A stretch of 64,000 bases of DNA from Geodermatophilus marinus (GCF_003428645.1 NZ_QVQH01000015.1:47355-111354), one strand, 5' to 3'. Counted from the stretch's first letter, positions 42,501-50,890 are shown. A program made the numbers and translations. The notes: generated by a model from the letters alone, not told the origin.

Positions 42501-43847
42501 GTGACCGCCCCGGTCGAGCGGGCCGGGGCGGCCGACCTGGCGATGCGGACGGTGGGCTCCCGGAGCCCGGTGCCGAACCAGCTGGGCGCCGTCCTGGTCC
42601 TCGACACCCGGCAGGAGCCCGACCCCGGCCGGCTGGGGCCGGAGGTGGCCCGCCGCCTCGCCGCGGTGCCCCGCCTCCGCCAGCGGCTGGTCCGGCTCCC
42701 GCCGGGGGCCGGGGGCCCGGCCTGGGTCGACGACCCGGCGTTCGACCCCGCTGCGCACGTCCGCGAGGTGCCCTGCCCCGAGCCGCGGGACGACCGGGCG
42801 CTGCTGGACCTCGCCACCGCGCTGGTGGCCCGGGCCCTCCCCGCGGACCGGCCCGCGTGGGGCGTGGTCCTCGTGCCGGGCCTGGCCGGGGGGCGCACCG
42901 GGCTCGTCGTGATCGCCTCCCACGAGGTCGTCGACGGCATCGGCGGCCTGGCGGTCCTGGCCCACCTGGCCGACGGCGCCGCACCGCGGCCCGCCCGCAT
43001 CCCCGCCCCCCGGCCCCGGCCGCCGTACCCGGTCCTGGTCGCCGACGCCGCCCGGGCGAGGGTGCGGGCGGTGCGCCGGTGGCGGTCCTGGCTGCGCGCG
43101 CTGCGGCGGTCCCTCGCGGCCGGCGGTGGCCTGTCGGCGGCACCCGCGGCGCCCTGCTCCCTGCTGGCGCCCACCGGGTCGCGGCGGTGCGCCGCGGCGG
43201 TGCGGGTCGACCTGGCGGCCCTGCGGGCGGCGGCGCACGCGGCCGGCGGCACGGTCAACGACGCGCTGCTGGTCGCGGTCACCGGTGCGCTGTCGGCGCT
43301 CCTGGCCGCCCGCTGGGAGGCGGTGGACCCGGTTGTCGTCGTCGTGATGGTCACCGCCCGGCGGTCGGCCGGGCTGGCCGAGCTGGGCAACGCCGCGACG
43401 CCGCTGGTGGTGCCGGTTCCGGTGGCGGGTGAGCCGGGCGACCGGCTGCGCCGCTTCGCCGGGACGGTGCGGCGCGCGCGGGACCAGGCCACCGCGCCGC
43501 CGCTCGTCGCGCTCCTCGGCCCGCTGTTCCGGGCGCTCGCGGGGACGGGCGCCTACCACTGGTACCTCTCCCGCCAGCGGCGCTTCCACACCCTGGTCAG
43601 CGACGTCCCCGGGCCCGACCGGCCCGTCACCGTCGCCGGAGTGCCGGTGACCGCCGTCGTCCCGGTCGCGGTGGGCGAGGCCGGCAACGTGACGGTGGCC
43701 TTCGACGCCCTGTCCTACGCCGGGACCCTCATGGTGACGGCGGTCGCCGACCCGGAGCGGCTGCCCGACCTGCCGGTGCTCGTGGCGGCGCTCGAGCGGG
43801 AGCTCGCCGCGCTGGTCAGCCGGCCGGTGCCGGCAGCGTCGTCGTGA
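42501..43847 (+). CDS. WS/DGAT-like acyltransferase with altered active site
   Basis: A 448-aa protein of the wax ester synthase/diacylglycerol acyltransferase family (VARRLAAVPRLRQRLV, PAWVDDPAFDPAAHVRE, GTVNDALLVAVTGAL, SDVPGP). The catalytic HHXXXDG motif reads SHEVVDG, so the first His is Ser; the second His, which acts as base, remains. It may be a low-activity or differently specific enzyme. Start uncertain: GTG at 42501 is used; GTG at 42489 and 42474 are in frame. Its end overlaps the convergent gene at 43816 by 32 bp. Compare the canonical copy at 50983. Confidence 0.83.
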   Translation: MTAPVERAGAADLAMRTVGSRSPVPNQLGAVLVLDTRQEPDPGRLGPEVARRLAAVPRLRQRLVRLPPGAGGPAWVDDPAFDPAAHVREVPCPEPRDDRALLDLATALVARALPADRPAWGVVLVPGLAGGRTGLVVIASHEVVDGIGGLAVLAHLADGAAPRPARIPAPRPRPPYPVLVADAARARVRAVRRWRSWLRALRRSLAAGGGLSAAPAAPCSLLAPTGSRRCAAAVRVDLAALRAAAHAAGGTVNDALLVAVTGALSALLAARWEAVDPVVVVVMVTARRSAGLAELGNAATPLVVPVPVAGEPGDRLRRFAGTVRRARDQATAPPLVALLGPLFRALAGTGAYHWYLSRQRRFHTLVSDVPGPDRPVTVAGVPVTAVVPVAVGEAGNVTVAFDALSYAGTLMVTAVADPERLPDLPVLVAALERELAALVSRPVPAASS

Positions 43848-44775
43848 GCCGGGTCGGAACCGCCCGCAGCAGCCGCCGGAGCAGCCCGGCCCCGACGAGC
43901 CCGAGGACGCCGAAGCCGGCCACCGGCCCGACCACCTCGGGGACGGTGAAGGAGATGCCGGCGGCCGCCTGCAGCGCGGTGCTCACGCCGATGGTGGGCA
44001 GCAGCATCGCGATCAGCACGAGCAGGGGCGCGGCGAGCAGGTAGCCCCGCGGGTCCCGGCGGCGGACCAGCAGCCCGGCCAGGGCGGCGGCCGGGGTGAC
44101 GACGGCGAGGTCCAGCGCGTGGGTCACCGGGGTCGTGGCGCCCTCCAGCAGGTCCGGCGGGCGCCCCTCCAGGAGGGCGGTGACCAGCGGCGGCGTCCAG
44201 ACGGCGGCGGTCGTGGCGGCGGCGGCGAGCAGGAACCACGACAGCGCCCGGTGCGGCACGGCGGGGTCCGCGGCCGCCACGGCCAGCGCGGCCCGGTCGG
44301 TGGCGGCCGCCGCCGCGGCGAGCCCCCAGAGCGCGGTCGCGGTCAGCGTCACGTAGGCCAGGAAGAGGGGGTTGTAGGCCACGCCGACGGCGTAGGTCGC
44401 GTAGACGTAGAGCAGGTAGCCGAAGGCCCCGGTGAGCAGGAGGGAGCCGCGCGGCGACCCGGCCCGGTGCTGCTGCCACGCGGTGATCACCAGCGGCACC
44501 CCGAGCGCGAGCACGACCGCGTCGACGGCGGTGTTGCCGGCCGCGGTGAACACCGAGTCGTACCGGTAGAGCCCGCTACCGGCCAGCGGCACGGTCTGCC
44601 CCCGCGGGGTCACGACCGGGACGGGGGCACCGGTGGGCCGCCGCAGCAGGCCGGTCGCGGCGGCACCGGCCGCGACGACGGCGGCGAGACCGGCCGCCCG
44701 TGCGGCCACGGCGCCGGCCGCCCGCGGAGCGGGTGCCCCGGGCCGCCGGCGCAGCGCCGCGCGCCTGGCCGTCAC
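43816..44775 (-). CDS. multi-spanning membrane protein of unknown function
   Basis: A 319-aa hydrophobic protein with about nine predicted helices and the recognisable stretch YNPLFLAYVTLTATALWGL. No catalytic motif is seen. The GTG at 44775 overlaps the stop of the DUF998 gene (GTGA), so the two are coupled. The last 32 bp overlap the 3' end of the WS/DGAT-like gene on the other strand. Confidence 0.75.
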   Translation of the reverse strand: MTARRAALRRRPGAPAPRAAGAVAARAAGLAAVVAAGAAATGLLRRPTGAPVPVVTPRGQTVPLAGSGLYRYDSVFTAAGNTAVDAVVLALGVPLVITAWQQHRAGSPRGSLLLTGAFGYLLYVYATYAVGVAYNPLFLAYVTLTATALWGLAAAAAATDRAALAVAAADPAVPHRALSWFLLAAAATTAAVWTPPLVTALLEGRPPDLLEGATTPVTHALDLAVVTPAAALAGLLVRRRDPRGYLLAAPLLVLIAMLLPTIGVSTALQAAAGISFTVPEVVGPVAGFGVLGLVGAGLLRRLLRAVPTRLTTTLPAPAG

Positions 44776-45437
44776 CGGTCGTCCGCGGGACCGGGCCCGG
44801 CCGGCGTCGCCGCCAGCCCGCTGCCGAGCACCACCAGGGAGAGGGCCACCGGGTAGACGATCCAGCGCTCGGTGCCGCCCTCGCCCAGCGCGTCGAACAC
44901 CCCGGAGCCGCCGAGGAGCTGGTAGCCGACCAGCGCGACCAGCGCGACGGCCCCCAGCAGCACCGGCACGGGGCGCAGCGGCCGCGGCAGCAGCCGGGCG
45001 GCGAGGACCGCCGCGAGCCCGCCGCCGGCGAAGGCCACGAGGGACACCAGCTGGTGCACGGCCATGACGGTGTTGCCGGGGAACAGCCCGACGCCGACCA
45101 TGCCGAGGGCCAGCGCGGCGAGCGGCAGCACGGCCGACGCCCCGGCGCGCAGCCGGGCCAGCAGGGCGGCGGCGACCCCGATGAGCAGGCCGCCGACGAC
45201 CATGGTGACGTCGAAGACCGCCGCCGAGGGCTGCCGGACGACGTCGTCGGGCCGCATCGCGGCCAGGTCGCTGACCGTGTTGACGCTGCTGCGGTAGTCG
45301 GCCGGGTAGAGCGCCTCCGCGGTGACGACCGCCAGCAGCACGCCGGCGCCGGCGGTGAGCAGGAGCAGCCCGGCGAGGGCGCGGGCGCGGCTCCGGGGCG
45401 CGGTGCGCGCGCGGGTGCGGGTGGGGCTCGACGTCAC
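44772..45437 (-). CDS. DUF998 membrane protein
   Basis: A 221-aa membrane protein with about six helices. YPADYRSSVNTVSDLAAM followed by a VFDVTMVVGGLLIG helix and GLFPGNTVMAVHQLVSLVAF fit the DUF998 pattern. GTG at 45437 follows GAGGAGG. An exact DevR-type box (45527-45540) lies upstream with -10 GACCGT. First gene of a coupled pair with 43816. Confidence 0.82.
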   Translation of the reverse strand: MTSSPTRTRARTAPRSRARALAGLLLLTAGAGVLLAVVTAEALYPADYRSSVNTVSDLAAMRPDDVVRQPSAAVFDVTMVVGGLLIGVAAALLARLRAGASAVLPLAALALGMVGVGLFPGNTVMAVHQLVSLVAFAGGGLAAVLAARLLPRPLRPVPVLLGAVALVALVGYQLLGGSGVFDALGEGGTERWIVYPVALSLVVLGSGLAATPAGPGPADDR

Positions 45438-45526
45438 GGGTCCTCCTCGGCGGGCGTCCGGAGGGTCCTCCGGCCGCGGGTGTCCGGTCGGGGTCCACGG
45501 TCGCGGGCCACGCCGCCGCGGCGGAG

Positions 45527-45540
45527 GGGCCGGAGGTCCC
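45527..45540 (-). promoter_or_regulatory. DevR-type box upstream of the DUF998 gene
   Basis: GGGCCGGAGGTCCC, the exact reverse complement of GGGACCTCCGGCCC. It is centred 43 bp upstream of a predicted start near 45490 (-10 GACCGT, minus strand, 45497-45502). Confidence 0.75.
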
Positions 45541-45597
45541 GGCGGCGGGGGCGCTGGTCCCCGGGCCGGCGGGACGGGACGCAGTGCTCGCCGGGCA

Positions 45598-45611
45598 GGG
45601 ACCTCCGGCCC
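45598..45611 (+). promoter_or_regulatory. DevR-type box upstream of the kinase-like gene
   Basis: GGGACCTCCGGCCC, the best form of the motif. It is centred 44.5 bp upstream of the leaderless GTG at 45649. CACGAT at 45637-45642 serves as -10. Confidence 0.75.
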
Positions 45612-45648
45612 GGGACCCGGGACCGGACCGGCGGGGCACGATGGCCCG

Positions 45649-47394
45649 GTGAGCGGCGAGGGACCGGCCGGCCCCGGCCTGCGCGCGGGCGGCGACCTGC
45701 ACCCGGGCCTGCCGCTGCCGTCCGCCGCCGAGAGCCGTCCACCCGTGCCCGCCGCGCGCGCCCGGCGGCCGGTCCGGCCCGAGGGGGCGGCCCTGCGCCG
45801 TCCCTCCGGCCGGGACCGCACGACGCGCCACCGGGTGCCGCGCGCGGCCTGGCTCGGCGCCGCCGGCACCGCCGTCGCGGTGGCGCTGCTGGCGCTGTGG
45901 GCGGGCCGCCCCGGGGGCCTGCCGGCGCTCGACCGCGCCGTGCGGGAGTGGCTGGCCCCGGCCGGCGTGCCCCCGGGGTGGGCGGTCGACGCCGGCTCGG
46001 TGGGTGCGGCGCTGGGGTACCGCGTGCTGTGGGTGCCGGCCGTCGTCGCCCTGGTCTGGGCCGCGCGCTGGCGGCACCTGCTGGTCTACGCGGGCAGCAT
46101 CAGCGTGATCGCGGCGACCGCGCAGGTCGTCTCCGGCGACGCCGCGCTGGTCCGCGTGGTGCGGGAGGGGGTCACCGGGTCGCCGGGGCACCTCGGCCTG
46201 ACGGCGTGGCCGGTGATCGTGCTCTCGACCGTGGCCACCGGCAGCCTGCTCGTGCTGGCGCCGCCGGGCCGGGTGCGGCGCTGGGGGTGGGCCGCGGTGG
46301 TCGCCCTGGTCGGCGGGCTGGTGGCCGTGCGGGTCGCGCTCGGCCTGGACGCCGTCTCGAACGCGGTCGCGGGCGCGCTGCTCGGCTGCAGCCTGACCGT
46401 CCTGGTCGTCGCCCTCCTCGCGCCGGTGGAGCAGTTCCCGGTCACCTACCGGCGGGAGGTCAAGGCGCACCTGCGCCTCGACGCCGCGCGCACCGGGCGG
46501 GTGCGCACCGCCGTCCGCGAGCAGCTCGGTCTCGCCCTGTCGGGGATCGAGCCGTACCGGCTGGACGGATCGGCCGGCTCGACGCCCTGCCGGCTGCGGC
46601 TGGCCGACGGCCCGCCCGAGCACCTCTTCGGCAAGCTGTACGCGACCACCCACCTGCGCTCCGACCGCTGGTACAAGTGGGCGCGCGTCCTGCGCTGGGG
46701 CCGGCTGGAGGACGAGGCCCCGTTCTCCTCCGTGCGCCGGCTGGTGGAGCACGAGGACTACATGCTGCGCCTGCTGCGGGACGGCGGCGTGCGGGTCCCC
46801 GCACCGGTGGGCGTGGTCGAGGTCGTCCCCGGCCGGGAGTACCTGCTGGTCACCGAGCTGGTCCCCGGGGCGGTGGAGCTGCTCGACGCCCCGGTCGACG
46901 ACGCCCTCGTCGACGACGCCCTGCGGCAGGTCCGCCGGCTCCGGGCGGCCGGCGCGGCGCACCGCGACATCAAGCCCTCCAACGTGCTCGCGCAGGGGCG
47001 CCGCGCCTACCTCGTCGACGTCTCCTTCGGGGAGCTGCGGCCCTCCCGCTGGCGCCAGGCGGCCGACCTGGCCGACATGCTGCTGGTCCTGGCGCTGGCC
47101 GTCGGGCCCGAGCGGGTGGTGGCCCGCGCCACGGCGTTCTTCGACCTCGACGAGCTCGCCGAGGCCCTCGCCTCGACCGGCTCGCTGACGATCCCCCGGC
47201 AGCTCGCCCGGCTCCTCGCCGAGCAGGACCGCGACCTGGTCGAGGACCTCCGGGCGCTGCTGCCCCCGCACCCGCGCATCCGGGTGCAGCGGTGGAGCTT
47301 GCGCCGGGTGCTGCTGGCGCTGGCGACCGCGGGCGGGGTGGTCCTGGCCGCCGCCCTCCTCACGCTGAACCTGGCCGCCGGCGGCCTGCTGTGA
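45649..47394 (+). CDS. membrane protein with degenerate PAP2 region and RIO-like kinase domain
   Basis: A 581-aa protein. Residues about 60-270 are membrane helices aligned with a PAP2 domain, but the catalytic residues are gone: VREGVTGSPGHLGLTA and VRVALGLDAVSNAVAG stand where KX6RP, SGH and HX3D are expected. Residues about 300-520 form a kinase-like domain with LFGKLYATTHL (Lys), AHRDIKPSNVLAQG (HRDXKXXN intact) and LVDVSFGE (DFG replaced by DVS). A final helix ends the protein. GTG at 45649 is predicted leaderless with an exact DevR box at -44.5. Its end overlaps the GH65 gene on the other strand by 35 bp. Paralogue of 36402-38834. Confidence 0.85.
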   Translation: MSGEGPAGPGLRAGGDLHPGLPLPSAAESRPPVPAARARRPVRPEGAALRRPSGRDRTTRHRVPRAAWLGAAGTAVAVALLALWAGRPGGLPALDRAVREWLAPAGVPPGWAVDAGSVGAALGYRVLWVPAVVALVWAARWRHLLVYAGSISVIAATAQVVSGDAALVRVVREGVTGSPGHLGLTAWPVIVLSTVATGSLLVLAPPGRVRRWGWAAVVALVGGLVAVRVALGLDAVSNAVAGALLGCSLTVLVVALLAPVEQFPVTYRREVKAHLRLDAARTGRVRTAVREQLGLALSGIEPYRLDGSAGSTPCRLRLADGPPEHLFGKLYATTHLRSDRWYKWARVLRWGRLEDEAPFSSVRRLVEHEDYMLRLLRDGGVRVPAPVGVVEVVPGREYLLVTELVPGAVELLDAPVDDALVDDALRQVRRLRAAGAAHRDIKPSNVLAQGRRAYLVDVSFGELRPSRWRQAADLADMLLVLALAVGPERVVARATAFFDLDELAEALASTGSLTIPRQLARLLAEQDRDLVEDLRALLPPHPRIRVQRWSLRRVLLALATAGGVVLAAALLTLNLAAGGLL

Positions 47395-49834
47395 CCGGCC
47401 CCGGCGCTCCCGTCGCGGGCGTCCGCGGCCGGGACGGCCGGCGCAGGGGGACGGCCAGGCTGCTGCGGGGGTCGAGCCGGTGCTCCTGGTCGCGGACCCG
47501 CAGCGGCAGCGTCGCGGCCCGGTGCGCGTCACCGCCGATGACCAGGGCGTCGTGGGTGATGGCCACCTCCACCTGGCGGTGCCCGCGGTAGCGCAGCCGG
47601 AACCGCATGCCGGTCAGCTGGTCGGGGAGGCACGGGTCCAGCCACAGCGCGTCCCGGCGGGTCTCCAGGCCGGTGAAGGCCCGCTGCAGGAGGTCGATCG
47701 TCCCGGCCATCGCGCCCAGGTGGATGCCCTCCGCCGTGGTACCGCCCTGCACGTCGGCGACATCGCTCTCCAGGGCCTCGAGGAAGTAGCCCCAGGCCCG
47801 GCGGCGGTCGCTGCGCGCCAGCACCCAGGAGTGGACGACCTTCGACAGCGTCGACCCGTGGGCGGTGCGGTCGAGGTAGTAGGCGACCGTGCGCGGGATC
47901 GTCTGCCGGTCGTGGCGGTAGCCCAGCCGGTCGAGGACGGCGTACAGCTCGTCGGCGGTCAGCAGCTGGAACAGCATGAGGACGTCGGCCTGCTTGGACA
48001 CCTGGTAGCGGTTCGTGCTGTCGCCCTCGGCCTCGAGGATGCGGTCCAGCCGGCTGATGTCGCCGTAGCGGCGGCGGTAGCCGGCCCAGTCGAACTCCTC
48101 CAGCCGGTCGTAGTCGCGGAACTGGGACAGCACGCCCCCGCCGTGCCAGCACAGCCGCAGCTTGCGGCTCACGTGGTCCCAGCGCTCGAGGTCGTGCTGG
48201 CGCAGGTCGACCAGGTCGAGCATCTCCCGGCGCCGCTCGGGCGGCAGGACGTCGAGGCACTGCAGGGCCCGCGTGAGGGTCCAGGCCGCCATGACGTTGG
48301 TGTAGGCGTTGTCGTCCACACCCGGCTCGCCGCGCCACGGCAGGGCGTCGTGGTACTCGTCGGGCCCCATGACCCCGCAGATGTCGTACCGGTCGTCGGT
48401 CGGGTCGTAGGTGGCCAGGTCGGCGAAGTAGGACGCGACCTCGAGGACCATCTCGGCGCCGTACTGGGCCAGGAAGTCCACGTCCCCGGTGGCCTCGTGG
48501 TACCGCCAGGTGTTGTAGGCCACCGCCAGCCCGATGTGCCGCTGCAGGTGCGAGTGGTCGGGCAGCCAGTGCCCCGACCGCGGGTTGAGGTGCACCGTCT
48601 GGGACTCCTCGCGCCCGGTGGCGCCGCTCTGCCACGGGAACGCCGCCCCCCGGTGGCCGGCCGCCCGCGCGGCGGCGCGGGCCTGCGGCAGCCGGCGCCA
48701 CCGGTACAGCAGCATGGCCCGCGACACCTCCGGCAGCCGCAGGTCGAAGAACGGCAGCACGAAGACCTCGTCCCAGAACACGTGGCCGCGGTAGGCCTCC
48801 CCGTGCAGCCCGCGGGCGGGGATGCCGACGTCGAGGTCGATGCTGTGGTGCGAGACCGACTGCAGCAGGTGGAAGACGTGCAGCCGCAGGGTGAGCGAGG
48901 CCCGCCCGGCCGGCTCCATCCGCACGTCGCACCGGTGCCAGAGGTGGCCCCAGGCGAGCTCGTGGCGGGCCAGCGCGGTGGCGAACCCCCCGGCCCGGGC
49001 CACCTCGTCCACCGCGGCCTCCCCGGGCTCGCCGATGCCGGGGTCGCGGGAGGTGCACAGCCCGGCCATCTTCTCCACGGTCAGGCGCCGTCCCGGGGCC
49101 ATCGCCACCGTCAGGTCGACCGCCACCCAGCCCGGCTCGTCGACCGGCACCGGGGGCACCTCCCGCGGCGCGCCGTCGACCAGCACGCGGTGGCGCGCGG
49201 CCAGGCCGACCCGGATCCGGGACTGGCTGGTGCGCGCGGTCAGCGCGAGGACGCCGTCCGCACCCACGCCGCACTCCTCCAGCACCAGGTGCCGCCCGGC
49301 GAGGCCGCGGTAGCGGGCGACCCCGTCGTTGGTCACCCGACCGTCGAGCCCCGAGCGCACGGTCAGCTCCCCGGACCAGTTCTCCGCCAGCACCGTGCAG
49401 TCCAGCGCGGCCAGGCACGGGTCGGCCATCGAGACCAGCCGCCGCTGGGCGATCCGGGTGCGGCGGCCCTGGTCGTCCTCGACGCGGAACCGGCGGGTGA
49501 GGACCCCGCGGCGCAGGTCGAGCTCCTGCACGTGGTCGGTCACCGTGACCGCGGCCAGGTCCAGCCAGTCCCCGCCGTCGACGCGGACGGTGAGCGACTG
49601 CCAGTCGGGCAGGTTGACCATGCTCTCGTTGGCGATCTCGCGTCCGTCGACCCGGTCGACGAGCCGGTTGTGCACCCCGGCGGCGTACGTGCCGGGGTAG
49701 TGGACGCCGTCGGCGCGGGACTCCGGCGCGGCGGCGCGGGTGGCGAACCGGCCGTTGCCCAGGGCGCAGAGCGACTCCCGCAGCCGCTCACCCTCCGGGT
49801 CGAGCCCCTCGTAGCGCAGCAGCCAGCCGGTCAC
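47360..49834 (-). CDS. glycoside hydrolase family 65 (trehalose/kojibiose phosphorylase type)
   Basis: An 824-aa GH65 enzyme. The N-terminal beta-sandwich domain (GLDPEGERLRESLCALGNGRFATRAA) is followed by the (alpha/alpha)6 barrel. The barrel has GHVFWDEVFVLPFF, GREESQTVHLNPRSG, the general-acid motif GVMGPDEYHDALPW with Glu493, KQADVLMLFQLL and the phosphate-loop-like TAHGSTLSKVVHSWV. It acts on alpha-glucosides such as trehalose, by phosphorolysis or hydrolysis. GTG at 49834 may be leaderless (-10 GACGCT, minus strand, 49841-49846) with a DevR-type box at -64.5. In M. tuberculosis the DosR gene otsB1 (Rv2006) also carries a GH65 region, fused to a phosphatase that is absent here. Confidence 0.92.
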   Translation of the reverse strand: MTGWLLRYEGLDPEGERLRESLCALGNGRFATRAAAPESRADGVHYPGTYAAGVHNRLVDRVDGREIANESMVNLPDWQSLTVRVDGGDWLDLAAVTVTDHVQELDLRRGVLTRRFRVEDDQGRRTRIAQRRLVSMADPCLAALDCTVLAENWSGELTVRSGLDGRVTNDGVARYRGLAGRHLVLEECGVGADGVLALTARTSQSRIRVGLAARHRVLVDGAPREVPPVPVDEPGWVAVDLTVAMAPGRRLTVEKMAGLCTSRDPGIGEPGEAAVDEVARAGGFATALARHELAWGHLWHRCDVRMEPAGRASLTLRLHVFHLLQSVSHHSIDLDVGIPARGLHGEAYRGHVFWDEVFVLPFFDLRLPEVSRAMLLYRWRRLPQARAAARAAGHRGAAFPWQSGATGREESQTVHLNPRSGHWLPDHSHLQRHIGLAVAYNTWRYHEATGDVDFLAQYGAEMVLEVASYFADLATYDPTDDRYDICGVMGPDEYHDALPWRGEPGVDDNAYTNVMAAWTLTRALQCLDVLPPERRREMLDLVDLRQHDLERWDHVSRKLRLCWHGGGVLSQFRDYDRLEEFDWAGYRRRYGDISRLDRILEAEGDSTNRYQVSKQADVLMLFQLLTADELYAVLDRLGYRHDRQTIPRTVAYYLDRTAHGSTLSKVVHSWVLARSDRRRAWGYFLEALESDVADVQGGTTAEGIHLGAMAGTIDLLQRAFTGLETRRDALWLDPCLPDQLTGMRFRLRYRGHRQVEVAITHDALVIGGDAHRAATLPLRVRDQEHRLDPRSSLAVPLRRPSRPRTPATGAPGPVTAGRRRPGSA

Positions 49835-49891
49835 GCCCCGAGCGTCCACCCGGCCGCCGCGCCGCACGGCGGCTGACCGGCCCTGTCCTCC

Positions 49892-49905
49892 GGGACGTCC
49901 GTCAC
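49892..49905. promoter_or_regulatory. DevR-type box between GH65 and the ADH remnant
   Basis: GGGACGTCCGTCAC fits GGGACNTNNGNCCC except for one base. Its centre is 64.5 bp upstream of the GH65 GTG, the distal spacing seen at two other promoters here. GGACCGGAGGTCGT at 49931-49944 is a weaker copy facing the ADH remnant. Confidence 0.5.
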
Positions 49906-49965
49906 TCCCGCGGGCACCGCGCCCGGCGGTGGACCGGAGGTCGTCCACGGCCAGGAGGGACGACC

Positions 49966-50282
49966 GTGGAGGCGCTGGTGTGCTACGGCCCCGGCAAGCG
50001 GTCGTGGGAGGACGTCCCGGCGGCCGGGTGGCCAACATCGGCGTGCACGGGCGGCCCACCACGCTGCACTTCGAGGACCCCTGGATCCGCGACGTCACCA
50101 TCACCACCGGGCTGGTGGACACCTCCACCACACCCGTGCTGCTGCGCATGCTGCAGGACGGGAAGCTGGACGCCGGCCGGATCATCACCCACCGGTCCGG
50201 CTCCGACCAGGTGCCCGAGGCCTACGACCTCTTCGACGACCCGGTCGCCTCGGGCGCGCTGGAGGTGGCCGTGCTGCGCTGA
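49966..50282 (+). pseudogene. zinc alcohol dehydrogenase gene with large internal deletion
   Basis: GTG at 49966, with AGGAGGG upstream, begins MEALVCYGPGKRSWEDVP, the start of a Zn-dependent alcohol dehydrogenase. After about 18 codons the homology jumps, in another frame, to the C-terminal end of the same family: GGRVANIGVHGRPTTLHFEDPWIRDVTITTGLVDTSTTPVLL to the stop at 50282. Roughly 250 codons with all zinc ligands and the Rossmann core are missing. The intact promoter-side sequence suggests a recent deletion. Confidence 0.85.
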
Positions 50283-50303
50283 CGGGTGCGGCGGCCGGGC
50301 CGG

Positions 50304-50696
50304 TCAGCCGGCCCGGCCGGCCGCCTCCCGGAGCCACCCGGCCACCTCGCCGTCGATCTCCGCCGGGTCGCGCACCTCGAGGTGGTGCACCCAGTGCCGC
50401 CCGGAGGGGTGGACCACCTGCTTCCACCGCGGGGAGGGGTCGGGCCGGCCGAGCGCCACGGAGAGCACGACCTCGGCGACCGGGCCGCGCAGGTACCGGC
50501 CGGGGCGCCACAGCCAGGCGAACCCGCGGCGGCGGCGGAAGGTCACCTGGCTGCGGCCCACCCGCACCTGCGCGCCCCCGGCCTCCTGCAGCACCTCCGC
50601 CACCCGCCGGTGCACCGCGAGCCCGGCCGGGCTGCCGGCGAAGAAGTCCTCGGGGGTCGGCCCGGGGGCCGCCGGTCCCGGCACCGCCTCCGTCAT
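50304..50696 (-). CDS. DUF5655 domain protein
   Basis: A 130-aa protein with FFAGSPAGLAVHRRVAEVL, VRVGRSQVTFRRRRGFAWLWRPGRYLRG and PSPRWKQVVHPSGRHWVHHLEV, the DUF5655 pattern of small actinobacterial proteins of unknown function. ATG at 50696 gives the compact domain. The frame stays open upstream through a 15-bp repeat, so a longer N-terminus is possible but would be low complexity. Confidence 0.8.
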   Translation of the reverse strand: MTEAVPGPAAPGPTPEDFFAGSPAGLAVHRRVAEVLQEAGGAQVRVGRSQVTFRRRRGFAWLWRPGRYLRGPVAEVVLSVALGRPDPSPRWKQVVHPSGRHWVHHLEVRDPAEIDGEVAGWLREAAGRAG

Positions 50697-50740
50697 CGCG
50701 GCCCCGGGCCCGGTCTCCTGCCCGCCGGGGGCGCGTGCGC

Positions 50741-50785
50741 CGGCCTCCCGCCCGCCGGCCTCCCGCCCGCCGGCCTCCCGCCCGC
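50741..50785. repeat. three 15-bp tandem repeats
   Basis: CGGCCTCCCGCCCGC occurs three times without mismatch at 50741, 50756 and 50771, upstream of the DUF5655 start and next to the hairpin at 50797. Confidence 0.95.
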
Positions 50786-50796
50786 ATGGGTTCCGC

Positions 50797-50850
50797 CCCG
50801 GGGTCCTACGTCTCTGAGTGCCCCTGCACTCAGAGACGTAGGACCCCGGG
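50797..50850. terminator. perfect 24-bp inverted repeat, 6-nt loop
   Basis: The arm 50797-50820 (CCCGGGGTCCTACG then TCTCTGAGTG) is exactly complementary to 50827-50850, with loop CCCCTG. It lies between two minus-strand genes (DUF5655 and the WS/DGAT operon). A stem this long and perfect is more than a typical terminator and could also be a dispersed palindromic element. Confidence 0.65.
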
Positions 50851-50890
50851 AGGGAAGACCGGTGCGCGGCGGCGTCGACGCGCGGCCCAG

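Noticed and set aside
38581..42504. A 1307-codon open frame on the plus strand
   Set aside because: It runs antisense to USP, PLDc_N and Rv1733c-like genes and in another frame of DUF4389. It has no family signature and Arg/Pro/Gly-rich composition, typical of GC-rich shadow frames.
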